This document shows, in pieces, positions 43,400 through 54,307 of a stretch of 54,355 nt of DNA. The stretch is from an uncultured Mycoplasmatota bacterium (GTDB lineage: Bacteria > Bacillota_I > Bacilli_A > RF39 > UBA660). The notes under the pieces were generated by a model. The model saw nothing but the letters and a program-made list of their open reading frames with translations. It searched no databases and had not been told where the DNA came from. Where the stretch lies: the NCBI GenBank assembly GCA_946497955.1, contig CAMMMH010000007.1:1-54355 (forward strand), written 5' to 3'. Position numbers and translations under genes: made by a program. Numbering within the stretch: position 1 is the stretch's first letter; every line of letters begins with the position of its first letter.

Positions 43400-43631
43400 T
43401 TAATTACTTAATAAAAACTCAAGTACACTTATAAATGGAGTTATTCTTTCACCGTTTATATATATTTTGTAATTATCTTTATCTATTTTTTTAGTAATTA
43501 TTGCAAGATAAAAATGACTTTCGCCTTCTGCATTAACTTTTTTAAATTTTGAAGCTAGTAAATCTTCTATTGTTAATTCTTCTTAGTTTAGTCTTCCAAA
43601 ATATAAAAGCATATTTTTTCCAAAATTCCAT
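43400..43631 (-). pseudogene. Broken small gene downstream of DUF5071
   Basis: An ATG at 43631, just past the DUF5071 stop, opens MEFWKKYAFIFWKTKL. In a second frame from about 43584 the DNA reads EELTIEDLLASKFKKVNAEGESHF and continues to IYINGERITPFISVLEFLLSN and a TAA at 43400-43402, with no start codon of its own. The 232-nt span is one over a multiple of three, as expected for a 1-nt insertion. The product would have been about 77 residues. No family recognised. It accounts for most of the 43.3-43.6 kb gap. Confidence 0.5.
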
Positions 43632-43632
43632 T

Positions 43633-44076
43633 TTATAAACGTTTTTCTTTTATAGTTGAATATAATGTTTTATTCTTTAAATCTGTTGCCTTTATATTGT
43701 TTTCTTTAGCAAAATCGTATAACCAATACATCCAGCCATAATCATTTTCTTCTACTGCTTTACCTATCGCTTGTTCAAAGTTTTCTATTAATATATCACG
43801 AGGTAAAGTTGAGAGCATTTTCCAGATTTCCTCAGCACCTGGCCAATTCATATCTTGTAGCCATATAAAGAGCTTAGGTATTATATCGGCAATTTTAGGA
43901 TATCCTCTTTTGGTTAAGATTAAGGCTTCATAGTACCAATTACCCTTATCACCAACTTGAACAAACTTCTCATTATCAAGGCTTTCGTCTTCACTTAAAA
44001 TATCTACGTATTTTTTCATTTCATCAACAGATAAAGTCTCATTAATAAATTTATTATAAGTTTCATTACTATTCAT
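43633..44076 (-). CDS. DUF5071-family protein
   Basis: A 147-residue helical protein. The segment IADIIPKLFIWLQDMNWPGAEEIWKMLSTLP followed by DYGWMYWLYDFA matches the DUF5071 pattern (helical-repeat protein with a conserved WLQDMNWP). Function is unknown. It lies after gapA's terminator with little room for a separate promoter and is followed by the broken small gene. SD TAGGAGTAATTTTAG is fair. Confidence 0.75.
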   Translation of the reverse strand: MNSNETYNKFINETLSVDEMKKYVDILSEDESLDNEKFVQVGDKGNWYYEALILTKRGYPKIADIIPKLFIWLQDMNWPGAEEIWKMLSTLPRDILIENFEQAIGKAVEENDYGWMYWLYDFAKENNIKATDLKNKTLYSTIKEKRL

Positions 44077-44102
44077 CTAAAATTACTCCTATTATTAAAA
44101 CT

Positions 44103-44123
44103 AAAAAGAGCCTAAAGCTCTTA
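44103..44123 (-). terminator. Terminator of gapA
   Basis: On the minus strand, AAGAGC-TTTAG-GCTCTT-TTTAG; the gapA stop codon overlaps the 5' arm. Confidence 0.85.
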
Positions 44124-45125
44124 TAGGTTAGCAACGTATTTCGCTACTCTTACATATTGGGCAGTATAACTCATTTCATTATCATACCATGCTACTACTT
44201 TAACTAGTTGTTCTCCATCTACTTCACTAATTGAAGTTAATAGACTATCAACTAAACTACCATAGTGCATACCTATTGTATCACTTGAAACAATAGGGTC
44301 AGTTGTATATCCTAGAGTTTCATTAGTATTATTTTTAAGAGTTTCATTTATTTCTTCTACAGTTGTATTTTTATTAAGCTTTAATACTAAGTCAACAACT
44401 GAACCTGTAGTTACAGGGACTCTCATAGCAGTACCTTCCATTCTTCCTTCAAGGTTAGGTAGTACTTTACCAATAGCTGAGGCTGCTCCAGTTGATGCTG
44501 GAACAATATTAGCAGCACTTGCTCTACCACGACGAGCATAGATTCCTTTTTTATGAGCAACGTCTAGTGTAGCTTGGTCATTTGTATAAGCATGTACTGT
44601 TGTCATATAGCCTTGTTTAATACCAAAGTTATCATCTAATACTTTTAGAACTGGGGCTAGACAGTTTGTTGTACAACTAGCAGCAGAGATAATCTTTTCA
44701 GTTCCATCTAATATGTCATGGTTAACATTATAGACGATAGTTTTAACATCTCCTTTAGCAGGGGCAGAGATAATAACTTTTTTTGCACCAGCATTGATAT
44801 GAGCCATCGCTTTCTCTTCACTTGTAAACTTACCAGTACATTCTAAAACGATATCAATATCTAAATCTTTCCATGGTAAGAGATTAGGGTCTGTTTCAGC
44901 ATAGACTTTAATCTTCTTATCTCCTACTACGATATTATCTCCTTCAAAAGATATTTCATCAGCTCTATATCTTCTATGTGAAGTATCATATTTAAGTAAA
45001 TAAGCAAGTTGTTCTGCATCTGTTAAATCATTAATAGCCACTACTTCCATTTCTGGATCATTATCTAATAATCTAAATGCTAATCTTCCTATTCTTCCAA
45101 ACCCATTAATTGCAACTTTTTTCAT
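44121..45125 (-). CDS. gapA: Glyceraldehyde-3-phosphate dehydrogenase
   Basis: NAD-dependent glycolytic dehydrogenase, 334 residues. It has [15 protein letters not shown] and the active-site [18 protein letters not shown] with the catalytic Cys near residue 150. Further motifs are [31 protein letters not shown] and [17 protein letters not shown]. The Asp-type NAD specificity site, AINDLTD, favours NAD over NADP. The start overlaps the stop of the small membrane protein gene (TAATG), so translation is coupled. Confidence 0.97.
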   Translation of the reverse strand: MKKVAINGFGRIGRLAFRLLDNDPEMEVVAINDLTDAEQLAYLLKYDTSHRRYRADEISFEGDNIVVGDKKIKVYAETDPNLLPWKDLDIDIVLECTGKFTSEEKAMAHINAGAKKVIISAPAKGDVKTIVYNVNHDILDGTEKIISAASCTTNCLAPVLKVLDDNFGIKQGYMTTVHAYTNDQATLDVAHKKGIYARRGRASAANIVPASTGAASAIGKVLPNLEGRMEGTAMRVPVTTGSVVDLVLKLNKNTTVEEINETLKNNTNETLGYTTDPIVSSDTIGMHYGSLVDSLLTSISEVDGEQLVKVVAWYDNEMSYTAQYVRVAKYVANL

Positions 45126-45313
45126 TATTCTTCCTCCTCTTCATCTCTTGGTACAAACATACCATCTTCTTTCTCCACTGTTTTTACAGGAGAATCTTTT
45201 TCTATTCCATTATTATAGGCTAAAACCATAACAGCGATAAGGACAACGACAAATATTCCTATAAATATTAGCATTGTACTCATACCAAAACCTCTATTAT
45301 TTAGTTTACCCAT
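45125..45313 (-). CDS. Small single-helix membrane protein upstream of gapA
   Basis: A 62-residue protein: [14 protein letters not shown], one hydrophobic helix (about residues 12-32), then an acidic tail ending DEEEEE. The NNRGFG start followed by a helix looks like the N-terminal region of type IV prepilins (KKGFT type), but the Glu at position 5 after the cleavage site is missing. It lies between the HAD gene (14 nt gap) and gapA (1-nt overlap). Function unknown; expression is tied to gapA. Confidence 0.65.
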   Translation of the reverse strand: MGKLNNRGFGMSTMLIFIGIFVVVLIAVMVLAYNNGIEKDSPVKTVEKEDGMFVPRDEEEEE

Positions 45314-45327
45314 TTTATCACCTCTTA

Positions 45328-45930
45328 TTAAATTATTTCTACAGCAGCGAATTTATTGATAATTTCTTGATATATTTGATACCAAGAGTATACTCTGATA
45401 ACATTTTTACCTGTACATCCCTGGTTATATGGAGCATCAAATACCATAACAGGAATAATCTTAGAGATATCATCAACATTACTAGCTTTATCTTCTATCA
45501 TTAAATCAAGTCCTATACTTAAACATTTTTCTCTTTTATTACTTGTATTAATTACTATCTCATCATATTCAATATTATATTTATCAAGCCAAGCTTTAAC
45601 ATAGTAATCTATCATGCCACTATACTGATGAGTCAAGTACTGATTATCTCGTGCTGATAATATTATGATTTTATGTCCATCTTTTCGTAGTTTATGAATA
45701 ACTTCACTGGCATAGGGTCTTACAGGAATAGCGATTAATAAATCAAAGATGTATTGTCGCCAGAACTCTATGTTCTCTTCACTTGTTAAGTGAAACTGTT
45801 CTTCCATATAATAACCTTTAGGATTAAAGCCTCTATTGATATTTTGTTCTAAACAAAACTTAGAGCCACAGGCAAAATGCCACTCTGCTACATCATTTAA
45901 TACGCCATCTAAATCAACACCTATACGCAT
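45328..45930 (-). CDS. HAD-family 5' nucleotidase-like phosphatase
   Basis: About 200 residues. Motif I is MRIGVDLDGVLND (Asp nucleophile and acid/base), motif II IIILSARD, and motif III/IV region LDLMIEDKASNVDDI. The layout is that of the 5'(3')-deoxyribonucleotidase/NT5C group (YorS/YqfW-type in Bacillus). The SD AAGGGA is 9 nt from the ATG at 45930; the TTG at 45939 would leave no spacer. First gene of the unit HAD-membrane protein-gapA. Confidence 0.82.
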   Translation of the reverse strand: MRIGVDLDGVLNDVAEWHFACGSKFCLEQNINRGFNPKGYYMEEQFHLTSEENIEFWRQYIFDLLIAIPVRPYASEVIHKLRKDGHKIIILSARDNQYLTHQYSGMIDYYVKAWLDKYNIEYDEIVINTSNKREKCLSIGLDLMIEDKASNVDDISKIIPVMVFDAPYNQGCTGKNVIRVYSWYQIYQEIINKFAAVEII

Positions 45931-45953
45931 TTTAACCAATCCCTTCTTTTATT

Positions 45954-45962
45954 ATTGTAACA
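45954..45962 (-). promoter_or_regulatory. Extended -10 promoter of the HAD-gapA unit
   Basis: On the minus strand, TGT-TACAAT (TACAAT at 45959-45954). A tandem 9-mer TGTAACAAA (plus strand, 45956-45964 and 45965-45973) overlaps it and may be an operator. Confidence 0.45.
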
Positions 45963-45970
45963 AATGTAAC

Positions 45971-46010
45971 AAAAAAAAGGAATAGTGTTTATAAAATTTG
46001 ACACTATTCC
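45971..46010 (-). terminator. Terminator of rpoB-rpoC
   Basis: On the minus strand, GGAATAGTGT (46010-46001) pairs perfectly with ACACTATTCC (45988-45979), followed by eight T. The rpoC TAG stop is inside the 5' arm. Confidence 0.93.
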
Positions 46011-49000
46011 ATAAATTCATCTTCAAGTTTTTCTAAAGGTTCTTCATCAGCGAACTCATCTTCTAGGGTATATTCTACATCACGGTATTTTTTAAGACCA
46101 GTTCCTGCTGGTATTAATTTACCAATTAGAACGTTTTCTTTTAATCCTTCAAGATGGTCTACTTTACCATGAATTGCGGCATCTGTTAAGATTCTTGTTG
46201 TTTCTTGGAATGATGCTGCTGATAGGAATGAATCTGTTTCAAGTGAAGCTTTAGTAATACCAAGTAATACTGGACGACCTGTAGCAGGGCGTTTACCACT
46301 GATTATTACTTCTTTATTACCTTCAGTAAATTCTCTAAAGTTTACAAGAGAACCAGGTAAGAACTTAGTATCTCCACCTTCAACGATTCTAATCTTAGAT
46401 ATCATACGACGAGCGATAATTTCAATATGTTTATCGGCGATATCAACACCTTGAGAACGATAAGTATTTTGTACTTCTTTTAAGATGTATTCTTGAGTTG
46501 TAATTGGGTCTGTTACATCAAGTAATTCTTTAGGTGAGATAGCTCCTTCTGTTAATTTATCACCGCAAGATACTGTATCACCTTTTTCTACACAAAGTTT
46601 GGCACCATAGTTAGTTGTATGTTCTTTAGTTTCAACTTTGTTAGTAATACTAATCTTGTATTTACCATGGTCTTCAGCAATTTTAGTAACTTTACCATCA
46701 ATTTCAGCGATAGTTGCTTTACCTTTAGGGTTACGTGCTTCGAATAACTCTTGAACACGTGGAAGACCTTGAGTAATATCTTCACCACCGGCAACTCCTC
46801 CTGTATGGAAGGTACGCATTGTTAACTGAGTACCAGGTTCACCGATTGATTGAGCAGCCATAACTCCAACTGCTTCACCAATTTCAACAATGTTTCCTGT
46901 AGCAAGGTTTTTACCATAACATTTACGACAAACACCTTTTTCAGTATTACATGTTAGAATTGACCTTATTTCAACTTCTTCTATTCCTGCTGATACTATC
47001 TTATCAGCGATAGATTCAGTAATATATTCATCTTTATCAACAATTACTTCTTTAGTTTCAGGATTAATTACTTTCTTACTAGCAAAACGTCCTACGATAC
47101 GGTCATATAAGCTTTCAATAACAGCACCTGTTTTTTCATTAACAAAGTCACGTACAACTAGTCCTTGTTCTGTACCACAATCTTCTTCTTTAACGATGAT
47201 ATCTTGAGATACATCAACTAAACGACGTGTTAAGTAACCAGAGTCTGCTGTTTTTAAAGCTGTATCGGCACTACCTTTTCTGGCAGAGTGTGTTGATAAG
47301 AAGAATTCTGATACGGATAGTCCTTCTTTAAAGTTTGATGTTACTGGTATTTCAATTGGGTCTCCATTTGGTTTTTGCATTAGTCCACGCATACCTGCAA
47401 CTTGAGTAAACTGAGAAATACTACCACGTGCTTTAGAGTGCATCATGATGAAGATTGGGTTATCTACTTGTTTTTCAGAGATTTCTTCAAGTTCAGCTTG
47501 AACTTTATCTTTAACTCCATACCAAGTTTCAATAACTTTCTCATGACGTTCTTCTTCAGTAATTAAACCACGAGTATATTGTTTATTAATCTTATTAACT
47601 AAAGCTTGTCCTTCATCAATATATTCTTGTTTATGTTCACTTGTTGCAACATCACTCATTGAGATTGTAATACCTGCAATTGTTGAGTAATAGAAACCTA
47701 AGTCTTTCATCTTATCAAGCATTTCTGATGTTTCTGTTGTTTTATAACGTTTAAATACTTGGTCTATTACTTTTTCTAGGGTTCCTTTAGCGAAAGGTTT
47801 AACTAGAGGCATTTTACTAATCTCTTCTTTAATATTAGCACCTTTAGGTAAGAAATACTTATTAGGAGTAATATTTTGAATATTATCATCTGTTGGTTCA
47901 TTAATATATGGGAATGAATCTGGTAAGATTTCATTAAATTTAATTTTACCAACTGTTGTTATTAAGTATTTACCTTTTTGAGATGAAGTAAATAGTTTAT
48001 ATTTAAATGAATCTACAGGAACGGCGATTCTTGTATGAAGAGTTATTTCACGTCTTTCATAAGCCATTAGAGCTTCATTAGAGTCTTTAAATACTCTTCC
48101 TTCACCATCTTCTCCCGCTTTTTCCATAGTTATATAGTAGTTACCTAAAACCATGTCTTGGGCTGGAGTAACGATAGGTTTTCCATCAGATGGTTTCAAG
48201 ATGTTTCCTGAACCTAACATTAGCATTCTTGCTTCTGCCCCAGCTTCTTCTGATAGTGGTACATGGACAGCCATTTGGTCACCATCGAAGTCAGCATTGA
48301 AAGCAGGACAAACTAATGGGTGTAGTCTTATCGCTTTACCACCAACTAGAATAGGTTCAAATGCTTGGATACCTAATCTATGTAGAGTTGGGGCACGGTT
48401 TAATAATACAGGATGTTCTTTAATTACATCTTCTACAATATCCCAAACTACTGGGTCTCTATTTTCAATAAGACGTTTAGCAGCTTTGATATTATGAGCG
48501 ATATCTCTTTCTACTAAGCCATGAATAACATGAGGTTTAAATAATTCTAGAGCCATCTCTTTTGGAATACCACATTGATACATCTTTAGTGATGGTCCAA
48601 CAACGATAACTGAACGACCAGAATAGTCAACACGTTTACCTAATAGGTTTTGACGGAAACGTCCTTGTTTACCTTTTAACATGCTTGAAAGTGATTTCAA
48701 AGCACGATTCCCAGCACCTGTTACACTTCTACCACGACGTCCATTATCGAATAAGGCATCAACTGCTTCTTGTAACATTCTCTTTTCATTTTGAATGATG
48801 ATACCAGGAGCACCTAAGTCTATTAGTTTCTTTAAACGATTATTACGATTAATAACACGACGATATAAATCGTTTAAATCACTTGTCGCAAAACGTCCAC
48901 CATCAAGTTGAATCATAGGACGAAGTTCTGGAGGTATTACAGGAATACAGTCTAGAATCATCCATTCAGGTTTTTGATTTGAACGATAGAAAGCATCTAG

Positions 49001-49636
49001 GACATCTAGTCTTTTTAATAGTCTAGTTCTCTTTTGTCCTTGAGCAGTTTCTAATTCTTTATTTATTTCATCAATATCATGTTTTAAGTCTACTTTCTTA
49101 AGTAGTTCTTTAATGGCTTCAGCACCCATACCCACTTTGAAACCGTTACCATATTTTTCATAATAGGCACGATATTCTTTTTCAGATAGAGTTTGTTTAT
49201 TCTCTAGAGGAGCATTTCCTTTATCAATTACAACATAACTAACAAAGTATAATACTTCTTCAAGGTCTCTTGGACTCATATCAAGAACAAGTCCCATTCT
49301 TGAAGGTACTCCTTTAAAGAACCAGATATGAGAGACAGGACTAGCAAGTTCAATATGTCCCATTCTCTCACGTCTTACTTTAGATTTTGTTACTTCGACA
49401 CCACAACGGTCACATACGATATTTTTGTAACGAACTCTTTTATATTTTCCACAGGCACATTCATAATCTTTAGTTGGTCCAAAGATTTTCTCACAGAATA
49501 AGCCATCACGTTCTGGACGAAGAGTACGATAGTTAATTGTTTCTGGTTTTTTTACTTCACCATAACTCCATTCACGAATTTTTTCAGGAGAAGCGATACC
49601 AATTCTAATAGCATCAAATTTATTTACTTCTATCAT
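46004..49636 (-). CDS. rpoC: RNA polymerase beta' subunit
   Basis: Largest catalytic subunit, 1210 residues. The N-terminal zinc site is [20 protein letters not shown]. The active-site NADFDGDQ binds the catalytic Mg (about residues 446-453). The second zinc cluster includes [18 protein letters not shown]. Bridge/trigger regions include [62 protein letters not shown]. The start overlaps the rpoB stop (TAATG). No large lineage insert is present. Confidence 0.98.
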   Translation of the reverse strand: MIEVNKFDAIRIGIASPEKIREWSYGEVKKPETINYRTLRPERDGLFCEKIFGPTKDYECACGKYKRVRYKNIVCDRCGVEVTKSKVRRERMGHIELASPVSHIWFFKGVPSRMGLVLDMSPRDLEEVLYFVSYVVIDKGNAPLENKQTLSEKEYRAYYEKYGNGFKVGMGAEAIKELLKKVDLKHDIDEINKELETAQGQKRTRLLKRLDVLDAFYRSNQKPEWMILDCIPVIPPELRPMIQLDGGRFATSDLNDLYRRVINRNNRLKKLIDLGAPGIIIQNEKRMLQEAVDALFDNGRRGRSVTGAGNRALKSLSSMLKGKQGRFRQNLLGKRVDYSGRSVIVVGPSLKMYQCGIPKEMALELFKPHVIHGLVERDIAHNIKAAKRLIENRDPVVWDIVEDVIKEHPVLLNRAPTLHRLGIQAFEPILVGGKAIRLHPLVCPAFNADFDGDQMAVHVPLSEEAGAEARMLMLGSGNILKPSDGKPIVTPAQDMVLGNYYITMEKAGEDGEGRVFKDSNEALMAYERREITLHTRIAVPVDSFKYKLFTSSQKGKYLITTVGKIKFNEILPDSFPYINEPTDDNIQNITPNKYFLPKGANIKEEISKMPLVKPFAKGTLEKVIDQVFKRYKTTETSEMLDKMKDLGFYYSTIAGITISMSDVATSEHKQEYIDEGQALVNKINKQYTRGLITEEERHEKVIETWYGVKDKVQAELEEISEKQVDNPIFIMMHSKARGSISQFTQVAGMRGLMQKPNGDPIEIPVTSNFKEGLSVSEFFLSTHSARKGSADTALKTADSGYLTRRLVDVSQDIIVKEEDCGTEQGLVVRDFVNEKTGAVIESLYDRIVGRFASKKVINPETKEVIVDKDEYITESIADKIVSAGIEEVEIRSILTCNTEKGVCRKCYGKNLATGNIVEIGEAVGVMAAQSIGEPGTQLTMRTFHTGGVAGGEDITQGLPRVQELFEARNPKGKATIAEIDGKVTKIAEDHGKYKISITNKVETKEHTTNYGAKLCVEKGDTVSCGDKLTEGAISPKELLDVTDPITTQEYILKEVQNTYRSQGVDIADKHIEIIARRMISKIRIVEGGDTKFLPGSLVNFREFTEGNKEVIISGKRPATGRPVLLGITKASLETDSFLSAASFQETTRILTDAAIHGKVDHLEGLKENVLIGKLIPAGTGLKKYRDVEYTLEDEFADEEPLEKLEDEFME

Positions 49637-52600
49637 TATTCCTCATCTCCTTTACTTAATTCGTCTTCTACATTTATTAATTCTTCATCAGGCTGTTCTT
49701 CATCTTCTAAAGAAGCCTCATCTGTTTCTTCTGTTTCAGGATTTTCTTCTTTAGTCTCTTCTGTATTTATTTTAGTGATGTTTACTTCTTCATTTAAAGG
49801 TTCTTCTACCTCATCATCACTTTCTTCTATTTGTTTTAAGCCAAGGCTTTCTCCTTCTTCATTGATAATTGAGATATCAAGTCCTAAAGCTTGGAACTCT
49901 TTCATTAATACTCTAAATGATTCTGGAACTCCTGCTCTATTAACTTCTTCTCCTTTAACGATGGCTTCATAGACTTTAACACGACCAACGACATCATCTG
50001 ATTTAACGGTCATCATTTCTTGAAGTGTATAGGCAGCACCATAAGCATATAGAGCCCAAACTTCCATTTCTCCAAATCTTTGGCCACCAAATTGAGCTTT
50101 ACCTCCAAGTGGTTGTTGTGTTACTAAGGAGTAAGGTCCTGTACTTCTAGCATGTAGTTTATCATCTACCATGTGGTGTAGTTTAATCATGTACATTACA
50201 CCAACAGAGATACGGTTATCGAATGGTTCACCAGTACGTCCATCATATAGAACGGTTTTACCATCAGGGTCCATTCCAGCTTCGGCCATGATTTCTTCAA
50301 TATCATCGATATGAGCACCATCGAAGACTGGTGTTGCGATATGTACACCTAACTTCTTAGCAGCCATACCCATATGTAATTCTAGGATTTGTCCTAAGTT
50401 CATACGAGATGGAACACCTTGTGGGTTAAGCATAATATCTACGGGACGTCCATCTGGTAAGTAAGGCATATCTTCTTGAGGTAAGATTAGGGAAATAACA
50501 CCTTTGTTACCATGACGACCTGACATTTTATCTCCTACTTGAATTTTACGTTTTTGAATGATATAAACTCTTATTACTTTAGAGACACCTGCTGGTAGTT
50601 CATCGTTATCTTTACGAGAGTAAATCTTAATATCATGAACAATACCATCTCCTCCATGTGGTACACGAAGGGAAGTATCTCTAACTTCACGAGTCTTTTC
50701 ACCAAATATAGCATGTAATAGTTTCTCTTCACTAGATAACTCAGCCATTCCTTTAGGAGTTACTTTACCAACTAAGATATCTCCTTCTTTGACTTCAGTA
50801 CCAATTGTAACGATACCATTTTCATCAAGGTTCTTCTTAGCTTCTTCACTAACATTTGGAATGTCACGAGTAATTTCTTCTGGTCCTAGTTTAGTTTCAC
50901 GACATTGCATCTCATAATCTTCTAGGTGAAGTGATGTATATTTATCATCTTTAACTAGGTTTTCATTAAGGATTACGGCATCCTCATAGTTATATCCATT
51001 GAAAGTCATGAAAGCGACTACAACGTTTTTACCTAAAGCAAGTTCTCCTTGATCACAACTATTACCATCAGCGATAATATCACCCATCTTAACTTTATCA
51101 CCAACTCTAACAATTGGTCTTTGATGTGAACAAATACTAGAGTTTGCAAGTTCAAAGTTAGCAAGGTAATATGTATCTTTACCTTTGGCATTAGCGATAA
51201 TGATTTTCTTAGCATCTACATAGTCAACGATACCATCAGCTTTAGCGATAACACATACTCCTGAGTCTTTAGCAGCGATATGTTCAACACCTGTTCCAAT
51301 AAATGGAGCTTCTGTTTTTAATAATGGCATAGCTTGACGTTGCATGTTAGCACCCATCAAAGCACGAGTTGCATCGTCATGCTCTAGGAATGGAATACAA
51401 CTTGTTGTTACTGATACAACTTGTTGAGGTGATACATCGATGTAATCTACTTGTTCAGGTTTAGCAAGAATATTCTCATCTCTAAATCTTGCAGCGACTG
51501 TTTTATCAATAATGACATTATCTTCATTAGTATTAACTGTTGATTGAGAAATGATATAATCTTGTTCTTCATCTGCTGTTAAGTAAACTACTTCATCTGT
51601 AATCTTACAGTTTTCTACTTTACGATATGGAGTCATAATAAATCCATATTCATCTATTTTAGCGTAACTTGCTAATGATGTTATAAGTCCAATGTTTTGT
51701 CCTTCTGGTGACTCGATAGGACAGATTCTACCATAGTGAGAAGCATTAACGTCACGTACTTCTACACCTGCTCTATCACGAGATAATCCACCTGGTCCTA
51801 AAGCTGACAAACGACGTTTATTAGTAAGTTCAGCGATAGGGTTAGTTTGGTCCATGAATTGTGATAATTGAGATGAACCAAAGAACTCTTTCATAGCAGC
51901 GGTAACTGGTCTAATGTTGATTAATGTCTTAGGAGTTACTTCTTCCATTTCTTGAGTAGTCATTCTCTCACGAATAACTCTTTCCATACGAGAGATACCA
52001 ATTCTAAATTGATTTTGTAATAATTCTCCTACTTGTCTAATACGACGGTTACCTAAATGGTCAATTTCATCATAATTACCTACACCATGTAGAAGGTTTA
52101 AGTAATATGATACGGCTGCATAAACATCTGATATTGTTAGACGTTTAGAATCAATAGTCCCGTCATTACCAATAACAATTAGTTTTTTCTTCTTATCATT
52201 TGGGTCAAGAATTGTAATCTTTTGAATTTTGTTATATGTATCAAGTTCGTCATTAATCTTTACTTCTTCTACACCATAACCATTTTTAAAGATTTCTCTT
52301 AACTCTTCTAAAACATCTTTAGTTACAACTGTTCCTTTAGGATATTTAATCTCACCATCAATTACTATATCTTCAGCAAGGGTTTGATTTAACAAACGGT
52401 CTACAATATTTAATTTACGATTAAATTTATAACGTCCTACTTTTGCTAAATCATATCTAAACTCATCAAAGAATCTTGTTATGATATGGTTTTTAGATGA
52501 ATCTAGTGTTGCAGGTTCACCTGGTCTTAATTTTTCATAGATTTCAATTAAGGCTTCATCTAAGTTCTTAGTTGCATCTTTTGCAATAGTATTTTTAAGG

Positions 52601-53247
52601 AAGTCATCTTCACCAAATAGTTTTAAGATATCATCATCACTAGAAAGACCAAAAGCACGTAATAATGTTGTTAAGGTTACTTTTCTAGTTCTATCTATTC
52701 TTACATATAATACATCTCTAGCATCTGCTTCAAATTCTAGCCATGTACCACGTGTAGGAATAATTTGTGATGTGATTAACTCACGTCCATTTTTGTCGAT
52801 TTCTCTATTATAGTATACACTTGGAGAACGAACTAATTGAGATACAACAACACGTTCTGCCCCATTTATTATAAATGTACCACTATCAGTCATAATAGGC
52901 ATATCACCTAGGAAGATTTCTTGCTCTTTTACTTCACCTGTCTCACGATTAAAAAGACGCACTTCTACCTTTAGTGGTGCTGCATAAGTGGTTTCTCTAT
53001 CTTTACTAGCTTTAATTGAATATCTTGGTTCTTCAAAATGATAATCACCAAACTCTAAAGATAGTGTACCTGAAAAGTTTTCAACTGGGAATAAGTCTTC
53101 AAAAACTTCTTTTATTCCTGTTGTAATAAACCAATCATATGATTTTTTCTGGATTTCCAACAAATCCTTTAGCTCATAAGTATTTCTTATTCTTGAATAA
53201 TTTCTTCTTTCACGTTTTTTTCCATATTTTACAATTTTATATGACAC
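49636..53247 (-). CDS. rpoB: RNA polymerase beta subunit (GTG start, Asn at rifampicin site, acidic tail)
   Basis: Beta subunit, 1203 residues. The rifampicin pocket reads [37 protein letters not shown]; the residue equivalent to E. coli His526 is Asn (residue 476, codon 51820-51822). Downstream are [17 protein letters not shown]-type ([14 protein letters not shown]) and [19 protein letters not shown]. The last 65-70 residues (from about [13 protein letters not shown]) are an acidic Glu/Asp/Thr-rich tail beyond the normal core. Start is GTG with SD GGGGTG at 7 nt. Confidence 0.98.
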   Translation of the reverse strand: MSYKIVKYGKKRERRNYSRIRNTYELKDLLEIQKKSYDWFITTGIKEVFEDLFPVENFSGTLSLEFGDYHFEEPRYSIKASKDRETTYAAPLKVEVRLFNRETGEVKEQEIFLGDMPIMTDSGTFIINGAERVVVSQLVRSPSVYYNREIDKNGRELITSQIIPTRGTWLEFEADARDVLYVRIDRTRKVTLTTLLRAFGLSSDDDILKLFGEDDFLKNTIAKDATKNLDEALIEIYEKLRPGEPATLDSSKNHIITRFFDEFRYDLAKVGRYKFNRKLNIVDRLLNQTLAEDIVIDGEIKYPKGTVVTKDVLEELREIFKNGYGVEEVKINDELDTYNKIQKITILDPNDKKKKLIVIGNDGTIDSKRLTISDVYAAVSYYLNLLHGVGNYDEIDHLGNRRIRQVGELLQNQFRIGISRMERVIRERMTTQEMEEVTPKTLINIRPVTAAMKEFFGSSQLSQFMDQTNPIAELTNKRRLSALGPGGLSRDRAGVEVRDVNASHYGRICPIESPEGQNIGLITSLASYAKIDEYGFIMTPYRKVENCKITDEVVYLTADEEQDYIISQSTVNTNEDNVIIDKTVAARFRDENILAKPEQVDYIDVSPQQVVSVTTSCIPFLEHDDATRALMGANMQRQAMPLLKTEAPFIGTGVEHIAAKDSGVCVIAKADGIVDYVDAKKIIIANAKGKDTYYLANFELANSSICSHQRPIVRVGDKVKMGDIIADGNSCDQGELALGKNVVVAFMTFNGYNYEDAVILNENLVKDDKYTSLHLEDYEMQCRETKLGPEEITRDIPNVSEEAKKNLDENGIVTIGTEVKEGDILVGKVTPKGMAELSSEEKLLHAIFGEKTREVRDTSLRVPHGGDGIVHDIKIYSRKDNDELPAGVSKVIRVYIIQKRKIQVGDKMSGRHGNKGVISLILPQEDMPYLPDGRPVDIMLNPQGVPSRMNLGQILELHMGMAAKKLGVHIATPVFDGAHIDDIEEIMAEAGMDPDGKTVLYDGRTGEPFDNRISVGVMYMIKLHHMVDDKLHARSTGPYSLVTQQPLGGKAQFGGQRFGEMEVWALYAYGAAYTLQEMMTVKSDDVVGRVKVYEAIVKGEEVNRAGVPESFRVLMKEFQALGLDISIINEEGESLGLKQIEESDDEVEEPLNEEVNITKINTEETKEENPETEETDEASLEDEEQPDEELINVEDELSKGDEE

Positions 53248-53316
53248 TAAAATTCACCCCATTACCATAGTTTTTTACATTTATTATTCCAAAAAATAAT
53301 ACATTGCCAATTTATA

Positions 53317-53345
53317 TTATTAACACAAACTCATCAACAAGTCAA
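53317..53345 (-). promoter_or_regulatory. Candidate rpoB promoter
   Basis: On the minus strand, TTGACT (53345-53340), a 17-bp spacer and TAATAA (53322-53317). The -10 matches only 4 of 6; a TAATAT 3 bp further on is an alternative. The -35 overlaps the stop of the methyltransferase gene. Confidence 0.5.
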
Positions 53346-53932
53346 CACATTTTTGCAACTATTATATAAAAACCTTTACTTTTATTAACAATACTTACAT
53401 CATAGTATTTTTTTAAGTCGGAAATTGTCGACTTAGCACCTTGTTCTTTTCTTATTACTAAATACATTACACCATCAGGCTCCAAATGACTTCTAGCATT
53501 AAGCAAGATATCATAAACTATTTTTTTACCTGCTCTAATTGGTGGATTTGTAATAATAGTTTTATATTTTCTAGTGACGTTTTGATAACAGTCGCTAAGA
53601 AATGCATTTATATTAGTACATTTATTTTCTTTAATATTTCTTTTTGATAGATGTAATGCTCTTTTATTAACATCTATCATATCAACTTCTAAGTTAGTTT
53701 TCTTATTAACAACAATTCCTAGTACCCCATAACCACAACCAACATCGAGTATTGGTCCTTTTAATTCGTCATATGGCAAAGACTCTAAAAGTAATCTACT
53801 ACCATAGTCAAGACCATGTTTGGCAAAGACACCATTATCCGTATAAAAAATAAAGTTCTGATTAAAAATGGTTGTTGTAGTTTTCTTTAAATTACTAGGG
53901 AGATTCTGGTCATTTTCAAAATAATGACTCAT
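53342..53932 (-). CDS. YbxB/RsmC-like class I methyltransferase
   Basis: About 196 residues, related to the C-terminal domain of RsmC (16S rRNA G1207 methylation) and to B. subtilis YbxB. It has FYTDNGVFAKHGLDYGSRLLLESLP, the SAM site ILDVGCGYGVLGI, and the catalytic motif IITNPPIRAGKK. The SD GAGGTG lies 6 nt before the ATG at 53932 (MSHYFEN); upstream in-frame ATGs fall in the leader hairpin region and are rejected. As in Bacillus, it directly precedes rpoB, but rplJ/rplL are not in this window. Confidence 0.9.
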   Translation of the reverse strand: MSHYFENDQNLPSNLKKTTTTIFNQNFIFYTDNGVFAKHGLDYGSRLLLESLPYDELKGPILDVGCGYGVLGIVVNKKTNLEVDMIDVNKRALHLSKRNIKENKCTNINAFLSDCYQNVTRKYKTIITNPPIRAGKKIVYDILLNARSHLEPDGVMYLVIRKEQGAKSTISDLKKYYDVSIVNKSKGFYIIVAKMC

Positions 53933-53956
53933 TAACATCACCTCTAAACAAAGAAA

Positions 53957-53994
53957 GAGACAAGCCATTATACTAAAAGTATATAGTTTGTCTC
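53957..53994 (-). promoter_or_regulatory. Leader hairpin before the methyltransferase gene
   Basis: On the minus strand, GAGACAA (53994-53988) pairs with TTGTCTC (53963-53957). An inner TATACT/AGTATA helix with a 3-nt loop lies inside, and the stem is followed by TTTCTTTGTTT. It sits between the promoter and the start codon, so it could work as an attenuator or a leader-terminated RNA. Confidence 0.55.
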
Positions 53995-54007
53995 CTTTCG
54001 TAGTGTT

Positions 54008-54036
54008 ATAATACACTATTTTTCCTATTTCGTCAA
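54008..54036 (-). promoter_or_regulatory. Promoter of the methyltransferase leader
   Basis: On the minus strand, TTGACG (54036-54031), a 17-bp spacer and TATTAT (54013-54008). It overlaps the last codons of the 84-residue protein gene. Confidence 0.8.
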
Positions 54037-54279
54037 CACTTTTTTTCGAAGTTCTTCTCTAAAATTGCTATTTGACAGTTTTGAAGTTATATCAAGGTAG
54101 TCAGAACTCTTTAAATATTCTTTTTCAACATCATCATTATAAAATGCATATTTAGTAAATTCTTCTTTAAATATTGATAAAAAAATATTAATATCGGCTT
54201 TACCGAACTTACCCTGTGAATAAATTTTAATTAAAAAATTCAAATATACATCAACTAAATAATTTGATAATATATTCAT
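54025..54279 (-). CDS. Hypothetical 84-residue protein
   Basis: A mostly helical, slightly acidic protein (MNILSNYLVDVYLNFLIKIYSQGKFGKADINIFLSIFKEEF at its start). No SD precedes the ATG, and in-frame stops lie 39 nt upstream, so either translation is leaderless or a non-standard start is used. It precedes the methyltransferase gene, in the position where rplJ-rplL might be expected, but resembles neither. Function unknown. Confidence 0.5.
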   Translation of the reverse strand: MNILSNYLVDVYLNFLIKIYSQGKFGKADINIFLSIFKEEFTKYAFYNDDVEKEYLKSSDYLDITSKLSNSNFREELRKKVLTK

Positions 54280-54307
54280 AATTTGTATAGATCTTTTTAT
54301 ATTAGAG

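Noticed and set aside
48153-48497. 114-codon plus-strand frame inside rpoC
   Set aside because: Lies antisense to the invariant NADFDGDQ region of rpoC, which explains its open frame; no SD or promoter.
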